From positions 62,001 through 126,000 of the forward strand of contig CANPZC010000003.1 in NCBI GenBank assembly GCA_947589355.1: a DNA stretch of 64,000 nt, in the 5' to 3' direction. Positions within the stretch are counted from its first letter, which is position 1. Every line of letters begins with the position of its first letter. Made by a program: the position numbers and the translations under genes. Positions 19,286-29,531 of this stretch are shown here, piece after piece. The DNA comes from an uncultured Clostridia bacterium (GTDB lineage Bacteria > Bacillota > Clostridia > Oscillospirales > Ruminococcaceae). The notes beneath the pieces were generated by a model. That model saw only the letters and a program-made list of their open reading frames with translations, was not told the origin of the DNA and searched no databases.

Positions 19286-19478
19286 CAGTGGCGAGTCAAA
19301 CCCGAGTCGCCTCAAAGCCCTCGGCGTGAGGTGCGAAGCAGTTTTTGCAGAGCAGATTTTCGTCAAGACTAGGCAACCGACCGCAGGCATACTTTGTGTA
19401 TGTCAAGGGAGGGTAACGACGTATTGGCGGAAATGTGCCTGCAAAAACCGACTTGGGCTTGGCGAACCGCTGCTGAAA
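19286..19478 (+). ncRNA. Long-stem structured element upstream of the TPP riboswitch (identity unknown; interspersed-repeat-like)
   Basis: Arm GCAGTTTTTGCAGAGCAGATTTTCGTCAA (19338-19366) pairs with TTGGCGGAAATGTGCCTGCAAAAACCG (19424-19450); inner hairpin CATAC-TTTGT-GTATG; 5' hairpins GGCGA..TCGCC and CCTCA..TGAGG. Confidence 0.5.
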
Positions 19479-19479
19479 T

Positions 19480-19565
19480 AGTGGGGAGCTTGCTTGACAG
19501 GCTGAGAGGGAAGTGGTGCTTCCGACCCCTTATCTGATTTGGGTAATGCCAACGTAGAGAGTATA
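19480..19565 (+). promoter_or_regulatory. TPP (THI-box) riboswitch
   Basis: GTGGGGAGCTTGCTTGACAGGCTGAGAGGGAAGTGGTGCTTCCGACCCCTTATCTGATTTGGGTAATGCCAACGTAGAGAG; precedes thiS. Confidence 0.93.
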
Positions 19566-19603
19566 ATGCGGAGGAGTACCTGTGTGCTTTTCCGCATTTT
19601 TTG
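19565..19603 (+). terminator. Expression-platform terminator of TPP riboswitch
   Basis: AATGCGGA...TCCGCATTTTTT. Confidence 0.75.
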
Positions 19604-19616
19604 GTAGGGTGATGTT

Positions 19617-19811
19617 ATGGTAAAGATAAACGGCGAACTTACAGAAGCTGCCGGCAAAACGGTGGAAGAATATCTTTCTTCGGCAGGGTATGACAAAAAA
19701 CGCGTTGCTGTGGAGCTTAACGGCGACATACTGCCAAAGTGCGCTTATGCAGATACCGTGCTTAAAGACGGCGACAGCGCGGAGGTGGTAAGCTTTGTCG
19801 GGGGCGGTTGA
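19617..19811 (+). CDS. thiS: Sulfur carrier protein ThiS
   Basis: 64 aa ubiquitin-like, C-terminal VSFVGGG. Confidence 0.92.
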   Translation: MVKINGELTEAAGKTVEEYLSSAGYDKKRVAVELNGDILPKCAYADTVLKDGDSAEVVSFVGGG

Positions 19812-20430
19812 CAGGCAGGCTCTTCACCGCGTTTTGGCAGAGCGTTACGGCGAGGAAACGGCTGCGAGGCTTGAAAATTCAACCGTGGCGGTGTGCGGAC
19901 TTGGCGGACTTGGGTCAAATATCGCAATAGACTTGGCGCGCGGCGGTGTGGGTAAGCTTATACTTATAGATTTTGACAGGGTGGATATTTCAAACCTGCA
20001 CAGGCAGCAGTATAAAGCGGCGCAGGTGGGTATGCTGAAGACCGAGGCAATGGCTGAAAACATACGCGAGATAATGCCGTATACTCAAATAGTTACATAT
20101 AACGTAAAACTTACCGAAGAAAACATTTGCAAGTATGTCGCAGATGCAGACGTTGTATGCGAGGCGTTTGACGAAGCCGATAGCAAAGCTGTGCTTATAA
20201 ATACGGTTTGTGAAAAGCTGCCCGAAAAGTACATAATATCTTCTTCGGGAATGGCAGGATTTGGCGACGGCAATGACATAAAAACGCGCAGGATAACAGA
20301 TAAATTCTTTCTTTGCGGTGACGGCAAAAGCGATGTGGAGAGCGAAAAAACGCTGGTTTCTGCAAGGGTATCGCTTTGTGCGGCGCATGAGGCTCTGGCA
20401 GCTTTAAAATTGCTGGCAGGGAAAATATAA
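19795..20430 (+). CDS. thiF: ThiF-type adenylyltransferase (TTG start overlapping thiS)
   Basis: VAVCGLGGLGSNIAIDLARGGVGKLILIDFDRVDISNLHRQQY. Confidence 0.92.
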   Translation: MSGAVDRQALHRVLAERYGEETAARLENSTVAVCGLGGLGSNIAIDLARGGVGKLILIDFDRVDISNLHRQQYKAAQVGMLKTEAMAENIREIMPYTQIVTYNVKLTEENICKYVADADVVCEAFDEADSKAVLINTVCEKLPEKYIISSSGMAGFGDGNDIKTRRITDKFFLCGDGKSDVESEKTLVSARVSLCAAHEALAALKLLAGKI

Positions 20431-20460
20431 CGACAACTTTTTTGAAAAGAGGCTATACAT

Positions 20461-21234
20461 ATGAACAACGATGACAAGCTTATACTGGGCGGTCATGAAT
20501 TTGAATCGAGATTTATTTTAGGTTCGGGAAAGTATTCGCTCAGGCTGATCGAAGCTGCGGTGCAGCACGCAGGGGCGCAGATAATAACCCTTGCGGTGCG
20601 GCGCGCGAACACAAAAGAGCAGGAGAGCATACTGGATCACATACCGCAGGGGGTAACGCTTTTGCCGAATACCTCGGGCGCGAGAACGGCGCAGGAAGCG
20701 GTGCGCATAGCAAGGCTGGCAAGAGAGCTGGGCTGCGGCGATTTTGTAAAGATAGAGATAATGAAAGATTCAAAATATCTTTTGCCCGACAATGCTGAAA
20801 CTGTGAAAGCTACCGAAATTTTGGCAAAAGAGGGCTTTGTGGTTATGCCGTATATGTACCCCGATCTGTACACGGCGAGAGATCTGGTGAACGCAGGCGC
20901 GGCTGCCGTAATGCCGCTTGCTTCGCCGATAGGTTCAAACAAGGGTCTGGCAACGAAAGACTTCATACAGATACTTATAGATGAAATTGACCTGCCGATA
21001 ATTGTAGACGCAGGCATAGGCAGACCCTCGCAGGCGTGCGAAGCTATGGAAATGGGCGCGGCGGCTGTTATGGCAAATACCGCGCTGGCAACGGCAGGGG
21101 ATCTGCCGACTATGGCAAATGCTTTCAGACAGGCGATAGAGGCAGGCAGGAGCGCTTACCTTGCAGGTCTTGGCAGAGTTATAACGCGCGGCGCGAGCGC
21201 CTCAGACCCGCTGACGGGATTTTTGCGCGACTAG
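20461..21234 (+). CDS. thiG: Thiazole synthase
   Basis: [50 protein letters not shown]. Confidence 0.97.
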   Translation: MNNDDKLILGGHEFESRFILGSGKYSLRLIEAAVQHAGAQIITLAVRRANTKEQESILDHIPQGVTLLPNTSGARTAQEAVRIARLARELGCGDFVKIEIMKDSKYLLPDNAETVKATEILAKEGFVVMPYMYPDLYTARDLVNAGAAAVMPLASPIGSNKGLATKDFIQILIDEIDLPIIVDAGIGRPSQACEAMEMGAAAVMANTALATAGDLPTMANAFRQAIEAGRSAYLAGLGRVITRGASASDPLTGFLRD

Positions 21235-21246
21235 GGGGCGGCATAG

Positions 21247-22500
21247 ATGGACAACAGTTTTTTTGTAGACTCCGCGCACCTTTCTAAAGAGGCGTTAGAG
21301 AAAAAGCACAGGCTTGAAAACGACCCGTCTTTCAGAAAGAACCACATGGAGTATCTGGAGGGCATGGAGGTGCTGAAGTCGGACATCTGCGAAAAGGTTA
21401 TGGCGCAGATGAAGTCTTACGACTATGCAAAATACACGGCAAAGGACGTAAAGGCGGCGCTGGAGCATGAAACTTGCACTATAGAAGATTTTAAAGCATT
21501 GCTTTCGCCTGCGGCAGAACCTTTTTTAGAGCAGATGGCGCAGAGGGCGCGGCTTGAAACGAGCAAGCATTTTGGCAACACGGTGTATATCTTCACGCCG
21601 CTGTATATAGCCAATTATTGCGAGAATTACTGCGTTTACTGCGGCTTTAACTGCTATAATGACATCAACCGCATGAAGCTCAATGAGCAGCAGATAGAGC
21701 ATGAAATGAAAGTCATCGCTGACAGCGGCATGGAAGAAATTCTGATACTTACGGGCGAGAGCCGCGCAAAAAGCGATGTTAAATACATAGGCGAGGCGTG
21801 CAAGCTGGCGCGCAAGTATTTCAGAATGGTGGGGCTTGAAATTTACCCCGTGAACACCGATGAATACAAATATCTGCACGAGTGCGGCGCGGATTATGTT
21901 ACGGTATTTCAGGAAACCTACGACAGCGACAGGTACGAGCAGCTTCATCTTTTCGGGCATAAGAGGGTGTGGCCGTACCGCTTTGATGCACAGGAAAGGG
22001 CGATACTTGGCGGAATGAGAGGGGTTGCGTTCTCGGCGCTGCTCGGTCTTGCGGATTTCAGAAAAGATGCGCTGGCTACCGCTATGCACGTATACTACCT
22101 GCAAAGAAAATATCCGCACGTGGAAATGTCGCTTTCCTGCCCGAGGCTGAGACCTATAAAAAACAACGATACTATAAATCCTCTTGAAGTGCATGAAAAG
22201 CAGCTTTGCCAGATAATTTGCGCATACAGAATATTCTTGCCTTATGTAGGGATAACCGTTTCATCGCGTGAGAGCGCGCGGTTCAGAAACGGCATTGTGA
22301 AGATAGCCGCAACGAAGATATCCGCAGGAGTATCGACCGGTATTGGCGACCACGAGAGCAAGTATACAGGCAAAGAGGCCGATGCGCCCGAGGGCGACGA
22401 GCAGTTTGAGATAGACGATGGCAGGAGCCTTGGTACTATGTACAAAGATATAGAGGGCGAGGGGCTTCAGCCGGTGCTGAATGATTATTTGTATGTCTGA
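21247..22500 (+). CDS. thiH: 2-iminoacetate synthase (radical SAM)
   Basis: Radical SAM CENYCVYCGFNC; YVTVFQETYD; DFRKDALATAMHVYYLQRKYPHVEMSLSCPRLRP. Confidence 0.96.
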   Translation: MDNSFFVDSAHLSKEALEKKHRLENDPSFRKNHMEYLEGMEVLKSDICEKVMAQMKSYDYAKYTAKDVKAALEHETCTIEDFKALLSPAAEPFLEQMAQRARLETSKHFGNTVYIFTPLYIANYCENYCVYCGFNCYNDINRMKLNEQQIEHEMKVIADSGMEEILILTGESRAKSDVKYIGEACKLARKYFRMVGLEIYPVNTDEYKYLHECGADYVTVFQETYDSDRYEQLHLFGHKRVWPYRFDAQERAILGGMRGVAFSALLGLADFRKDALATAMHVYYLQRKYPHVEMSLSCPRLRPIKNNDTINPLEVHEKQLCQIICAYRIFLPYVGITVSSRESARFRNGIVKIAATKISAGVSTGIGDHESKYTGKEADAPEGDEQFEIDDGRSLGTMYKDIEGEGLQPVLNDYLYV

Positions 22501-23074
22501 AATAATTTGCGTTACGAACAGAGCGCTGTGCAGAGATGATTTTTTCAGACGTCTGGAAGAGATAGCGCAAAGCTGCGTTAAAGGTGTTATTCTTCGTGAA
22601 AAAGACCTGACGGAAGAAGAATATATACTCTTAGCGAAAGAGGCAAAAAAGGCGTGCGGTGAAAAGCTGATAATTCATACACACGAAGAAGCTGCAAGAC
22701 GGCTGGGTATTAAAAAGATACATATGCCGATGAATGTGCTTGAAAATATGCGTATTGATAAGACGTATTTTGACGAGATAGGGGCTTCATGCCACAGCGT
22801 GAAAGAGGCTGAAAAAGCGCAGGAACTTGGCTGCACATACATAACGGCAGGGCATATTTTTGCTACCGACTGTAAAAGAGGTCTGCCGCCGAGGGGAACA
22901 GGCTTTCTGAAAGAAGTGTGCGAGGCGGTTCACATTCCCGTTTACGCGATAGGCGGTATTGGCAAAGAGAATATGCAGCTTGTTAAAGAAGCAGGGGCAA
23001 AAGGCGCGTGCGTTATGAGCGGCGGCATGGTTTGCGAAAATGCAAAGAAGTATTTTGAAGACTTGGGGCGATAG
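22493..23074 (+). CDS. ThiE/TenI-like thiamine phosphate synthase family protein (paralog 1)
   Basis: ICVTNRALCRDDFFRRLEEIA, VILREKDLTEEEY, HSVKEAEKAQELGCTYITAGHIFATDCKRGLPPRGTGFL, YAIGGI. Confidence 0.85.
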   Translation: MSEIICVTNRALCRDDFFRRLEEIAQSCVKGVILREKDLTEEEYILLAKEAKKACGEKLIIHTHEEAARRLGIKKIHMPMNVLENMRIDKTYFDEIGASCHSVKEAEKAQELGCTYITAGHIFATDCKRGLPPRGTGFLKEVCEAVHIPVYAIGGIGKENMQLVKEAGAKGACVMSGGMVCENAKKYFEDLGR

Positions 23075-23075
23075 T

Positions 23076-23549
23076 ATGGAAATAAAGACAAGGCGTGCGA
23101 CAGAGCGTGATTTAGAGCGGATAAACGCGCTTTTGTATCAGGTGGCAATGGTACACCACATAGGCAGGCCCGACCTTTTCAAGGCAGGCGAAAAGAAGTA
23201 CACCGACGAGCAGCTTATTGAGATACTGCACGACGAGGACAGACCTATTTTTGCAGCGGTGGACGAAAACGACGTTATGCAGGGGTATGCGTTTTGTGTT
23301 ATGCAAAAAAGCGGCGGCGGTGTGCTGACCGATATAAAAACGCTGTATATTGACGACATTTGCGTTGACGAAGCGCAGAGGGGCAAGCACATTGGCACGA
23401 AAGTTTATGAAGCCGCGATTGAGTACGCAAAAGCTCAGGGCTGCCACAATGTTACGCTGAACGTGTGGGAGTGCAACCCGACTGCGATGGCGTTTTATAA
23501 GTCGCTGGGCATGAAGCCTTATAAAACCGGCATGGAGGTAATACTTTGA
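23076..23549 (+). CDS. GNAT family N-acetyltransferase embedded in thi operon
   Basis: IKTRRATERDLERINALL, IDDICVDEAQRGKHIGTKVYEAAIEYAKAQGCHNVTLNVWECNPTAMAFYKSLGMKP. Confidence 0.88.
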   Translation: MEIKTRRATERDLERINALLYQVAMVHHIGRPDLFKAGEKKYTDEQLIEILHDEDRPIFAAVDENDVMQGYAFCVMQKSGGGVLTDIKTLYIDDICVDEAQRGKHIGTKVYEAAIEYAKAQGCHNVTLNVWECNPTAMAFYKSLGMKPYKTGMEVIL

Positions 23550-24166
23550 GCGGCATGGACGTTACTTTGTATGTGTGTACCGACAGCGGACTGATGTCAT
23601 GCGAGACGGTTGAACAGTCGGTGGAAGAAAGCATAAAAGGCGGCGCGACTGTTATTCAGCTGCGTGAAAAAAACGCGACTGGCAGAGAGCTTTTCGAGCT
23701 TGCCAAAAGCGTAAAGGAAATTACCGACCGCTATGGCGTGCCGCTTATTATAAACGACAGAGCGGATATTGCACTTGCGGCGGACTGCTCGGGCGTGCAC
23801 GTTGGGCAGAAAGATATGCCGTGCGCTGCTCTTAGAAAAATAATGGGCGATAAGCTCATAGGTGTTTCTGCCGCGACTGTTGAAGAAGCTGTGAAAGCGC
23901 AGGCAGATGGAGCTGACTACATAGGCGTGGGGGCTGTTTGCCAAACGGGTACGAAGACAGACACGCGAGCGGTGAGCATTGAAACGCTGAAAGAAATAAG
24001 GGAGGCGGTGCGCATACCCATGGTGATAATCGGCGGCGTTAATGAAAACACGCTGAGCCGTTTCAAAGGGCTTGGCATTGACGGTATAGCTGTAATATCG
24101 GCGGTTATTGCGAAGAAAAATATTGCGCAGGCTGCCGCTGATATAAAGAAAATGTGGCTGGAGTAG
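23546..24166 (+). CDS. thiE: Thiamine phosphate synthase (paralog 2)
   Basis: VIQLREKNATGRELFE, LIINDRADIALAADCSGVHVGQKDMP, ADYIGVGAVCQTGTKTD. Confidence 0.93.
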   Translation: MSGMDVTLYVCTDSGLMSCETVEQSVEESIKGGATVIQLREKNATGRELFELAKSVKEITDRYGVPLIINDRADIALAADCSGVHVGQKDMPCAALRKIMGDKLIGVSAATVEEAVKAQADGADYIGVGAVCQTGTKTDTRAVSIETLKEIREAVRIPMVIIGGVNENTLSRFKGLGIDGIAVISAVIAKKNIAQAAADIKKMWLE

Positions 24167-24168
24167 AT

Positions 24169-24981
24169 ATGCTGGATATGATAAAAACGGCGCTGACTAT
24201 TGCAGGCTCTGACCCGAGCGGCGGTGCAGGCATTCAGGCGGATATAAAAACAATGCAGGCTCTCGGGGTGTACGGCATGAGCGTTATAACCTCGCTGACG
24301 GCGCAGAATACTATGGGCGTTACGGGTATACATGATGTGCCGCGAGATTTTCTGGAAGCGCAGATCAACGCGGTTTTTGAGGATATTTTCCCGAACGCTG
24401 TGAAAGTTGGTATGGTATCTTCGGCAGAGCTTGCGGAAATTATCGCTGACAGGCTGAAATACTATGGCGCGAAAAATATAGTGGTAGACCCCGTTATGGT
24501 ATCTACCAGCGGAAGCACGCTGGTCAAAGATAGCTGTATAAAGCAAATGGAAGAAAAGCTTTTCCCGCTTGCTAAACTCATTACCCCCAACATACCCGAG
24601 GCTGAAAGGCTGTGGGGAAAACATATTGCAAGCCGCGAGGATATGCAAAACTGCGCTATAGGGCTTGCCCAAAAGTACGGCTGCGCGGTGCTGCTGAAAG
24701 GCGGTCACTTTGAAGACGGCGCGGACGATATTCTGGTATGCCAAAAATGCGAAAAAGTGATATGGCTTACGGGCGAGAGGATAGACAACCCCAACACGCA
24801 CGGCACGGGCTGCACGCTTTCCAGCGCTGTGGCGGCATACTTGGCGAGGGGAGAAGATCTTGAAAACGCCACAAATATGGCAAAAAATTATCTTACAGGC
24901 GCGATAAAAGCAGGGCTCGATCTGGGCAAAGGGCGAGGGCCTTTAGATCATGCATACGCGCTGAGAAAACATATACAATAA
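24169..24981 (+). CDS. thiD: Hydroxymethylpyrimidine (phosphate) kinase
   Basis: [70 protein letters not shown]. Confidence 0.96.
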   Translation: MLDMIKTALTIAGSDPSGGAGIQADIKTMQALGVYGMSVITSLTAQNTMGVTGIHDVPRDFLEAQINAVFEDIFPNAVKVGMVSSAELAEIIADRLKYYGAKNIVVDPVMVSTSGSTLVKDSCIKQMEEKLFPLAKLITPNIPEAERLWGKHIASREDMQNCAIGLAQKYGCAVLLKGGHFEDGADDILVCQKCEKVIWLTGERIDNPNTHGTGCTLSSAVAAYLARGEDLENATNMAKNYLTGAIKAGLDLGKGRGPLDHAYALRKHIQ

Positions 24982-24988
24982 AGGAGAG

Positions 24989-26302
24989 GTGCGAAAAATG
25001 TCAGAATACACGACACAAATGGACGCTGCGAAGAAAGGTATAATCACCAAAGAGATGAAAGCGGTGGCGAAGAAAGAATACCGCAGCGAGGAGGAAATTC
25101 GCGAGCTTGTGGCGAAAGGACAGGTGGCTATATGTGCGAACAAGAACCACAAATGCTTAGACCCAAACGGCGTGGGCTCAATGCTTTCAACGAAGATAAA
25201 TGTCAACCTCGGGGTATCGCGCGACTGCAAAGACTACGACATTGAAATGAAGAAAGTTATGCAGGCGGTAGAGCTGGGCGCGCACGCGATAATGGATCTT
25301 TCCTCGCACGGGAACACACAGCCTTTCAGACAAAAGCTGACGAGCGAATGCCCTGCGATGATAGGCACTGTGCCGGTCTACGACAGCGTTATACACTACC
25401 AGAGAGACTTATCGGAGCTTACCGCGAAAGACCTTATTGACGTTGTAAGGCTGCACGCGCAGGACGGCGTTGACTTTGTTACGCTGCACTGCGGAATAAC
25501 GCGCAAGACCATAGAGCAGATAAAAAAGCACAAGCGCAAGATGAACATAGTATCGCGCGGCGGCTCGCTTATATTCGCGTGGATGTGCATGACGGGACAG
25601 GAGAACCCGTTCTATGAGTATTTTGACGAGATACTTGACATATGCCGCGAGTATGATGTGACTATTTCACTTGGCGATGCCTGCCGCCCCGGCTGCCTTG
25701 CCGATGCAAGCGACGTTTGCCAGATAGAGGAGCTTGTGCGGCTGGGCGAGCTTACCAAACGCGCATGGGCTAAAGACGTTCAGGTGATGATAGAGGGGCC
25801 CGGTCATATGCCGCTGGATCAGATAGCGGCGAACATGAAGATACAGCAGACTATCTGCATGGGCGCGCCGTTTTATGTTCTCGGACCTTTAGTTACTGAC
25901 ATAGCCCCCGGCTACGACCACATAACATCTGCTATAGGCGGCGCAATTGCAGCCAGCGCAGGAGCGGCTTTTCTGTGTTATGTAACGCCTGCGGAACATC
26001 TTGCTCTGCCGAATGTTGACGATGTAAAGCAGGGTATAATAGCTTCTAAAATAGCAGCCCACGCGGCTGACATAGCAAAGGGTATCCCTCACGCGAGAGA
26101 TATTGACGATGCTATGGCAGATGCGCGCAGGACGTTTGATTGGGAAAAGCAATGGGAATGTTCCATTGACCCCGAGACCGCAAAAAAAATACGCGCTGAC
26201 AGAAGCCCCGAGATAGAGGAAAGCTGTTCGATGTGCGGCAAATTCTGCGCTGTGCGGAGCATGAACAAGGCTCTGAATGGCGAGTATATAGATATTTTAT
26301 AA
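24989..26302 (+). CDS. thiC: Phosphomethylpyrimidine synthase
   Basis: [23 protein letters not shown]-like [30 protein letters not shown]-terminal [11 protein letters not shown]. Confidence 0.97.
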   Translation: MRKMSEYTTQMDAAKKGIITKEMKAVAKKEYRSEEEIRELVAKGQVAICANKNHKCLDPNGVGSMLSTKINVNLGVSRDCKDYDIEMKKVMQAVELGAHAIMDLSSHGNTQPFRQKLTSECPAMIGTVPVYDSVIHYQRDLSELTAKDLIDVVRLHAQDGVDFVTLHCGITRKTIEQIKKHKRKMNIVSRGGSLIFAWMCMTGQENPFYEYFDEILDICREYDVTISLGDACRPGCLADASDVCQIEELVRLGELTKRAWAKDVQVMIEGPGHMPLDQIAANMKIQQTICMGAPFYVLGPLVTDIAPGYDHITSAIGGAIAASAGAAFLCYVTPAEHLALPNVDDVKQGIIASKIAAHAADIAKGIPHARDIDDAMADARRTFDWEKQWECSIDPETAKKIRADRSPEIEESCSMCGKFCAVRSMNKALNGEYIDIL

Positions 26303-26315
26303 GGGAGGTGTACAT

Positions 26316-26636
26316 ATGGTCTATTTTGGTGAAAGACTTAAACAGTTAAGGATCGAGGCAGGCTATTCTCAGCTTGATCTTGCTCAGGTTCTGGGGCTTT
26401 CGCGTTCTGCGATATGCTATTATGAAAAATCCAGAAGAAATCCGTCTACGGAGATAATCGTAAAGATCTCGGAATTTTTCAATATTCCCGTTGATTCTCT
26501 GCTTGAGCTTGACGACAAGAGAATGATGCTCGATGTTTCGGGTCTTACGGGCGAGGAGATAAAGTCTTTGCAGCGTACCGTTGACAAGTACAGGAAAAAT
26601 CACGAAAAAGAGAAAAAGGCAGGCAAGACGCGCTAA
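26316..26636 (+). CDS. XRE-family HTH transcriptional regulator
   Basis: LKQLRIEAGYSQLDLAQVLGLSRSAICYYEKSRRNPSTEIIVKISEFFNIPVDSLL. Confidence 0.92.
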   Translation: MVYFGERLKQLRIEAGYSQLDLAQVLGLSRSAICYYEKSRRNPSTEIIVKISEFFNIPVDSLLELDDKRMMLDVSGLTGEEIKSLQRTVDKYRKNHEKEKKAGKTR

Positions 26637-26659
26637 GGCGGCTTATATGCAAACTGAAA

Positions 26660-26700
26660 AAGACCCGCTCGGGAAAATACCGGACGGGTCTTATGTTTTA
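26660..26700. terminator. Bidirectional terminator between convergent genes
   Basis: AAGACCCGCTCGGGAAAATACCGGACGGGTCTTatgttttatt. Confidence 0.8.
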
Positions 26701-26710
26701 TTGTGGTGTT

Positions 26711-28069
26711 TTAGCTTATCAGCCAGCTGAGAATGTAGAAGTCGTCTGCGTCGCCCTCGGGAACTGTGAGAGTTACAGTGTGGGTCTCGGTCTTATCTCC
26801 TTGGTATATAGACTCTATCTCGGTGTAGTTGCCCCAGCCGCCGGGGAAGTCGCCGTCAATTGTGGCAACTTCTTCGCCGTCAACGGTAACGGTCGCTTTG
26901 CCTGTCAGACCGTTTGTAGTTTTGTAGTACGCAATACCTATGCTCTGCGCGGTTATCTCCCACGTGCAGCTGCCGCCGTTGTAGGTAGCGTAGTCATTGA
27001 CATAAGGCCACTGTTTTGCCGACTGCTCTGTGAAAGTGCCCTCGTCAACGCATTTTACTGCATCGCTCGTTCTCTTTCTGTCTATTCTGTCGGCGTTTAC
27101 ATACTTGTCGCCGGTAAGGCTCTCGGTGGCAGGATCAAACGGCACGGCTTCAGTGCCTATGGTGTCCATGTTATCCATAGTGTAGGTAACTAAGCCCTCT
27201 ATCATCTGCGCCATCATAGCATGGCCCGCATTGTTGGGGTGAACGGTATCGTCTGAGATGTCTGTCCACGCAAACGCGCCTTTCTCTATCTCGGGCATAA
27301 CGGCATCGTGGTAAGAGATGAACGGTATGTTATAATGCTGTGCGACCGCGAGGTGTTGATCCTGCGGAGAAGCGCCGTTGTCGCAGGTGGGCTCGAGGAT
27401 TATTACGGCAGGATCACTGTCAAGCGAGAGAGCCATTCTTACAAGGCTGTCCATAGTTTCCTTGTAAAATTCGGTGTTCTCATCGTTAATGTACTCGATT
27501 ATGATTATCTGCGGAAGCTGAACGCCGTCAAGCGTGGGCAGGCAGTCAACTTCGGCAACGTCGCCTTTGAAGCGGTGTACCGCAAGATAAGAGTCGGTAG
27601 CGCCGATGCTCTGCTGCTGGACTTGAACGTTTATGCTGATGTTGTCATACCACCATTTCTTAAACAGTTCGCCATAAGAATTGCTGCCCTTTGAAGCGCC
27701 TGTGCCTGCTGAAATGGAGTCGCCGAAATAGCAGATGTTAGTTGTATTGTGAATGTCGTCCTGCGCTCTTTTTATAACTGCCGCAAGACGGCTGAGGTCG
27801 CCGTTGAAAAGATACGCTCTTTCGAGCATTTCTTCTGTAGCGCCCTGTGTAACATCTATAGGCGTTACTTCCTCTGCTTGAGAATCGTCTGCCGCCGAGC
27901 TTTCGGGAGCGGTCGTTGTTTCTGCTGCCGATGAATTATCTGCGGGCGCTGATGAAGATGAGCTGTCATCACTGCCGCAGGAGGTCATGAACGCGGTGCA
28001 GGTACATACAGCCAAAACGCAGGCGAGAAGTCTTTTTAAAAGCTTATTGCCATGTTTCATAGTATACAC
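26711..28069 (-). CDS. SGNH/GDSL hydrolase lipoprotein
   Basis: Lipobox TAFMTSCGSD; CYFGDSISAGTGASKGSNSYGELFKKW; DDTVHPNNAGHAMMAQ. Confidence 0.85.
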   Translation of the reverse strand: MYTMKHGNKLLKRLLACVLAVCTCTAFMTSCGSDDSSSSSAPADNSSAAETTTAPESSAADDSQAEEVTPIDVTQGATEEMLERAYLFNGDLSRLAAVIKRAQDDIHNTTNICYFGDSISAGTGASKGSNSYGELFKKWWYDNISINVQVQQQSIGATDSYLAVHRFKGDVAEVDCLPTLDGVQLPQIIIIEYINDENTEFYKETMDSLVRMALSLDSDPAVIILEPTCDNGASPQDQHLAVAQHYNIPFISYHDAVMPEIEKGAFAWTDISDDTVHPNNAGHAMMAQMIEGLVTYTMDNMDTIGTEAVPFDPATESLTGDKYVNADRIDRKRTSDAVKCVDEGTFTEQSAKQWPYVNDYATYNGGSCTWEITAQSIGIAYYKTTNGLTGKATVTVDGEEVATIDGDFPGGWGNYTEIESIYQGDKTETHTVTLTVPEGDADDFYILSWLIS

Positions 28070-28179
28070 TTTCCTTTCATTTTTAAGAGTAAAAATATAC
28101 TGCTCAATATAAATATATCACGGCTTTTTGAAAAAATCAAGGGCTTTCACAAACATTTTATAAGGTAAACGATTACTTT

Positions 28180-28212
28180 TCTTGACAAGTATAAAAAGAG
28201 CGGTTACAATAA
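28180..28212 (+). promoter_or_regulatory. Sigma-A-type promoter
   Basis: TTGACA-17 nt-TACAAT. Confidence 0.75.
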
Positions 28213-28242
28213 TATTAACAACAAAAAAGCAGGTGATATTTT

Positions 28243-29316
28243 ATGGAAAAAATGAATTTCATAGCGGCCGATGACAAAGAGCTTTCCTACATGGGGCGAA
28301 TAGACTTTGCAGATGCAAAAGCGCCTGTGTTTTACTTTGCAGGCTCATCGGTGACGGTGCGTTTTAAGGGTACATATATTAAAGCTAAAATACGCAACCG
28401 CCGCATATACAACACGCAGGAAGTTGGCGCGGTGGTAGACGGCAAGCAGCAAAAGTACACATTCTGCGAGGACGGCGCATGGCAGGGTGAGTACACGCTT
28501 ACGCTGGCGCAGGGGCTTGAAAACGCCCGGCATGAGGTTATATTCTTCAAAAGACAAGATGCATCGCATTATTTTGCATTTCTGGGATTTGAAACGGACG
28601 GCGAAGTGCTTCCTGCAAAACCAAAGCCGCAAAGGCGCATGGAATGTTATGGCGATTCGGTATCGGCAGGGGCGGTGGTAGAGGCTGTTGCAAACGTTGG
28701 CGCGCTTGATCCCGAAAACAATGACGGCATTTACGACAACGCTTGGTATTCGTATTCTATGATAACGGCGAGGAATTTAGGCGCACAGCTGCACAACGTT
28801 GCGCAGGGCGGAATAGCGATATTTGACGACACGGGGTACTTTCACGCGCCAAACTGCGTTGGCATGGAGAGCGTTTATGACAAGCTGTGCTACATACCCG
28901 AGGGCGGCTGCACGCAGTGGGATTTTTCAAGATACACGCCGCAGGTGGTGCTGTTTGCGGTGGGGCAGAACGACCAGCACAACGAGGGCAGACCCGACAG
29001 CGATATAACTCAGCCCGAATACAGAAAAAAGTGGAAAGAGGGCTACAAGGGCATAATAAATTCTCTGCGTGAGCATTACCCGAACGCCATATTTATACTG
29101 CTGCTGACGGTGCTTTGTCATGATGAGCAGTGGGACAAGGCGGTAGAAGAAATTAAGAACGAACTTGGCGGAGAGCAAAGCGGCGTATATCATTTTATGT
29201 TTAAAAGAACCGGCAAGGCAACGCCGGGTCATCCGCGCATACCGGAGCAGTATGAAATGTCTGAGGAACTGACGGCGTTCATAAGTTCTCTGGGCGAAAG
29301 TATTTGGGAAAAATAG
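28243..29316 (+). CDS. SGNH/GDSL esterase with N-terminal jelly-roll-like domain (CE2 acetyl-xylan esterase-like)
   Basis: MECYGDSVSAGAVVEA, AQGGIAIFDDTGYF, FAVGQNDQHN; CE2-like N-terminal FYFAGSSVTVRFKGTYIKAKIRNRR. Confidence 0.78.
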   Translation: MEKMNFIAADDKELSYMGRIDFADAKAPVFYFAGSSVTVRFKGTYIKAKIRNRRIYNTQEVGAVVDGKQQKYTFCEDGAWQGEYTLTLAQGLENARHEVIFFKRQDASHYFAFLGFETDGEVLPAKPKPQRRMECYGDSVSAGAVVEAVANVGALDPENNDGIYDNAWYSYSMITARNLGAQLHNVAQGGIAIFDDTGYFHAPNCVGMESVYDKLCYIPEGGCTQWDFSRYTPQVVLFAVGQNDQHNEGRPDSDITQPEYRKKWKEGYKGIINSLREHYPNAIFILLLTVLCHDEQWDKAVEEIKNELGGEQSGVYHFMFKRTGKATPGHPRIPEQYEMSEELTAFISSLGESIWEK

Positions 29317-29325
29317 GCGGCACAC

Positions 29326-29358
29326 TGAAAACGTTACCACAAAAGTAAAACGTTTTCA
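29326..29358. promoter_or_regulatory. Two LacI/CRE-like palindromic sites (also able to form one hairpin)
   Basis: TGAAAACGTTACCA (29326-29339) and GTAAAACGTTTTCA (29345-29358). Confidence 0.45.
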
Positions 29359-29531
29359 CGGCGTTTTTGTTATGCAAAATCGCCAATATAGGGCGTAAAT
29401 AGTATTGCAAACTGCCGATTGACGAAACGAATAAAATTGTGATATAATTATATTAAGCGGCATAGTGTTTTTTGTCGCGTATGGATATGTTTATGATATT
29501 TAAGATCACTATTTTTAAGGAGGAAATCACA

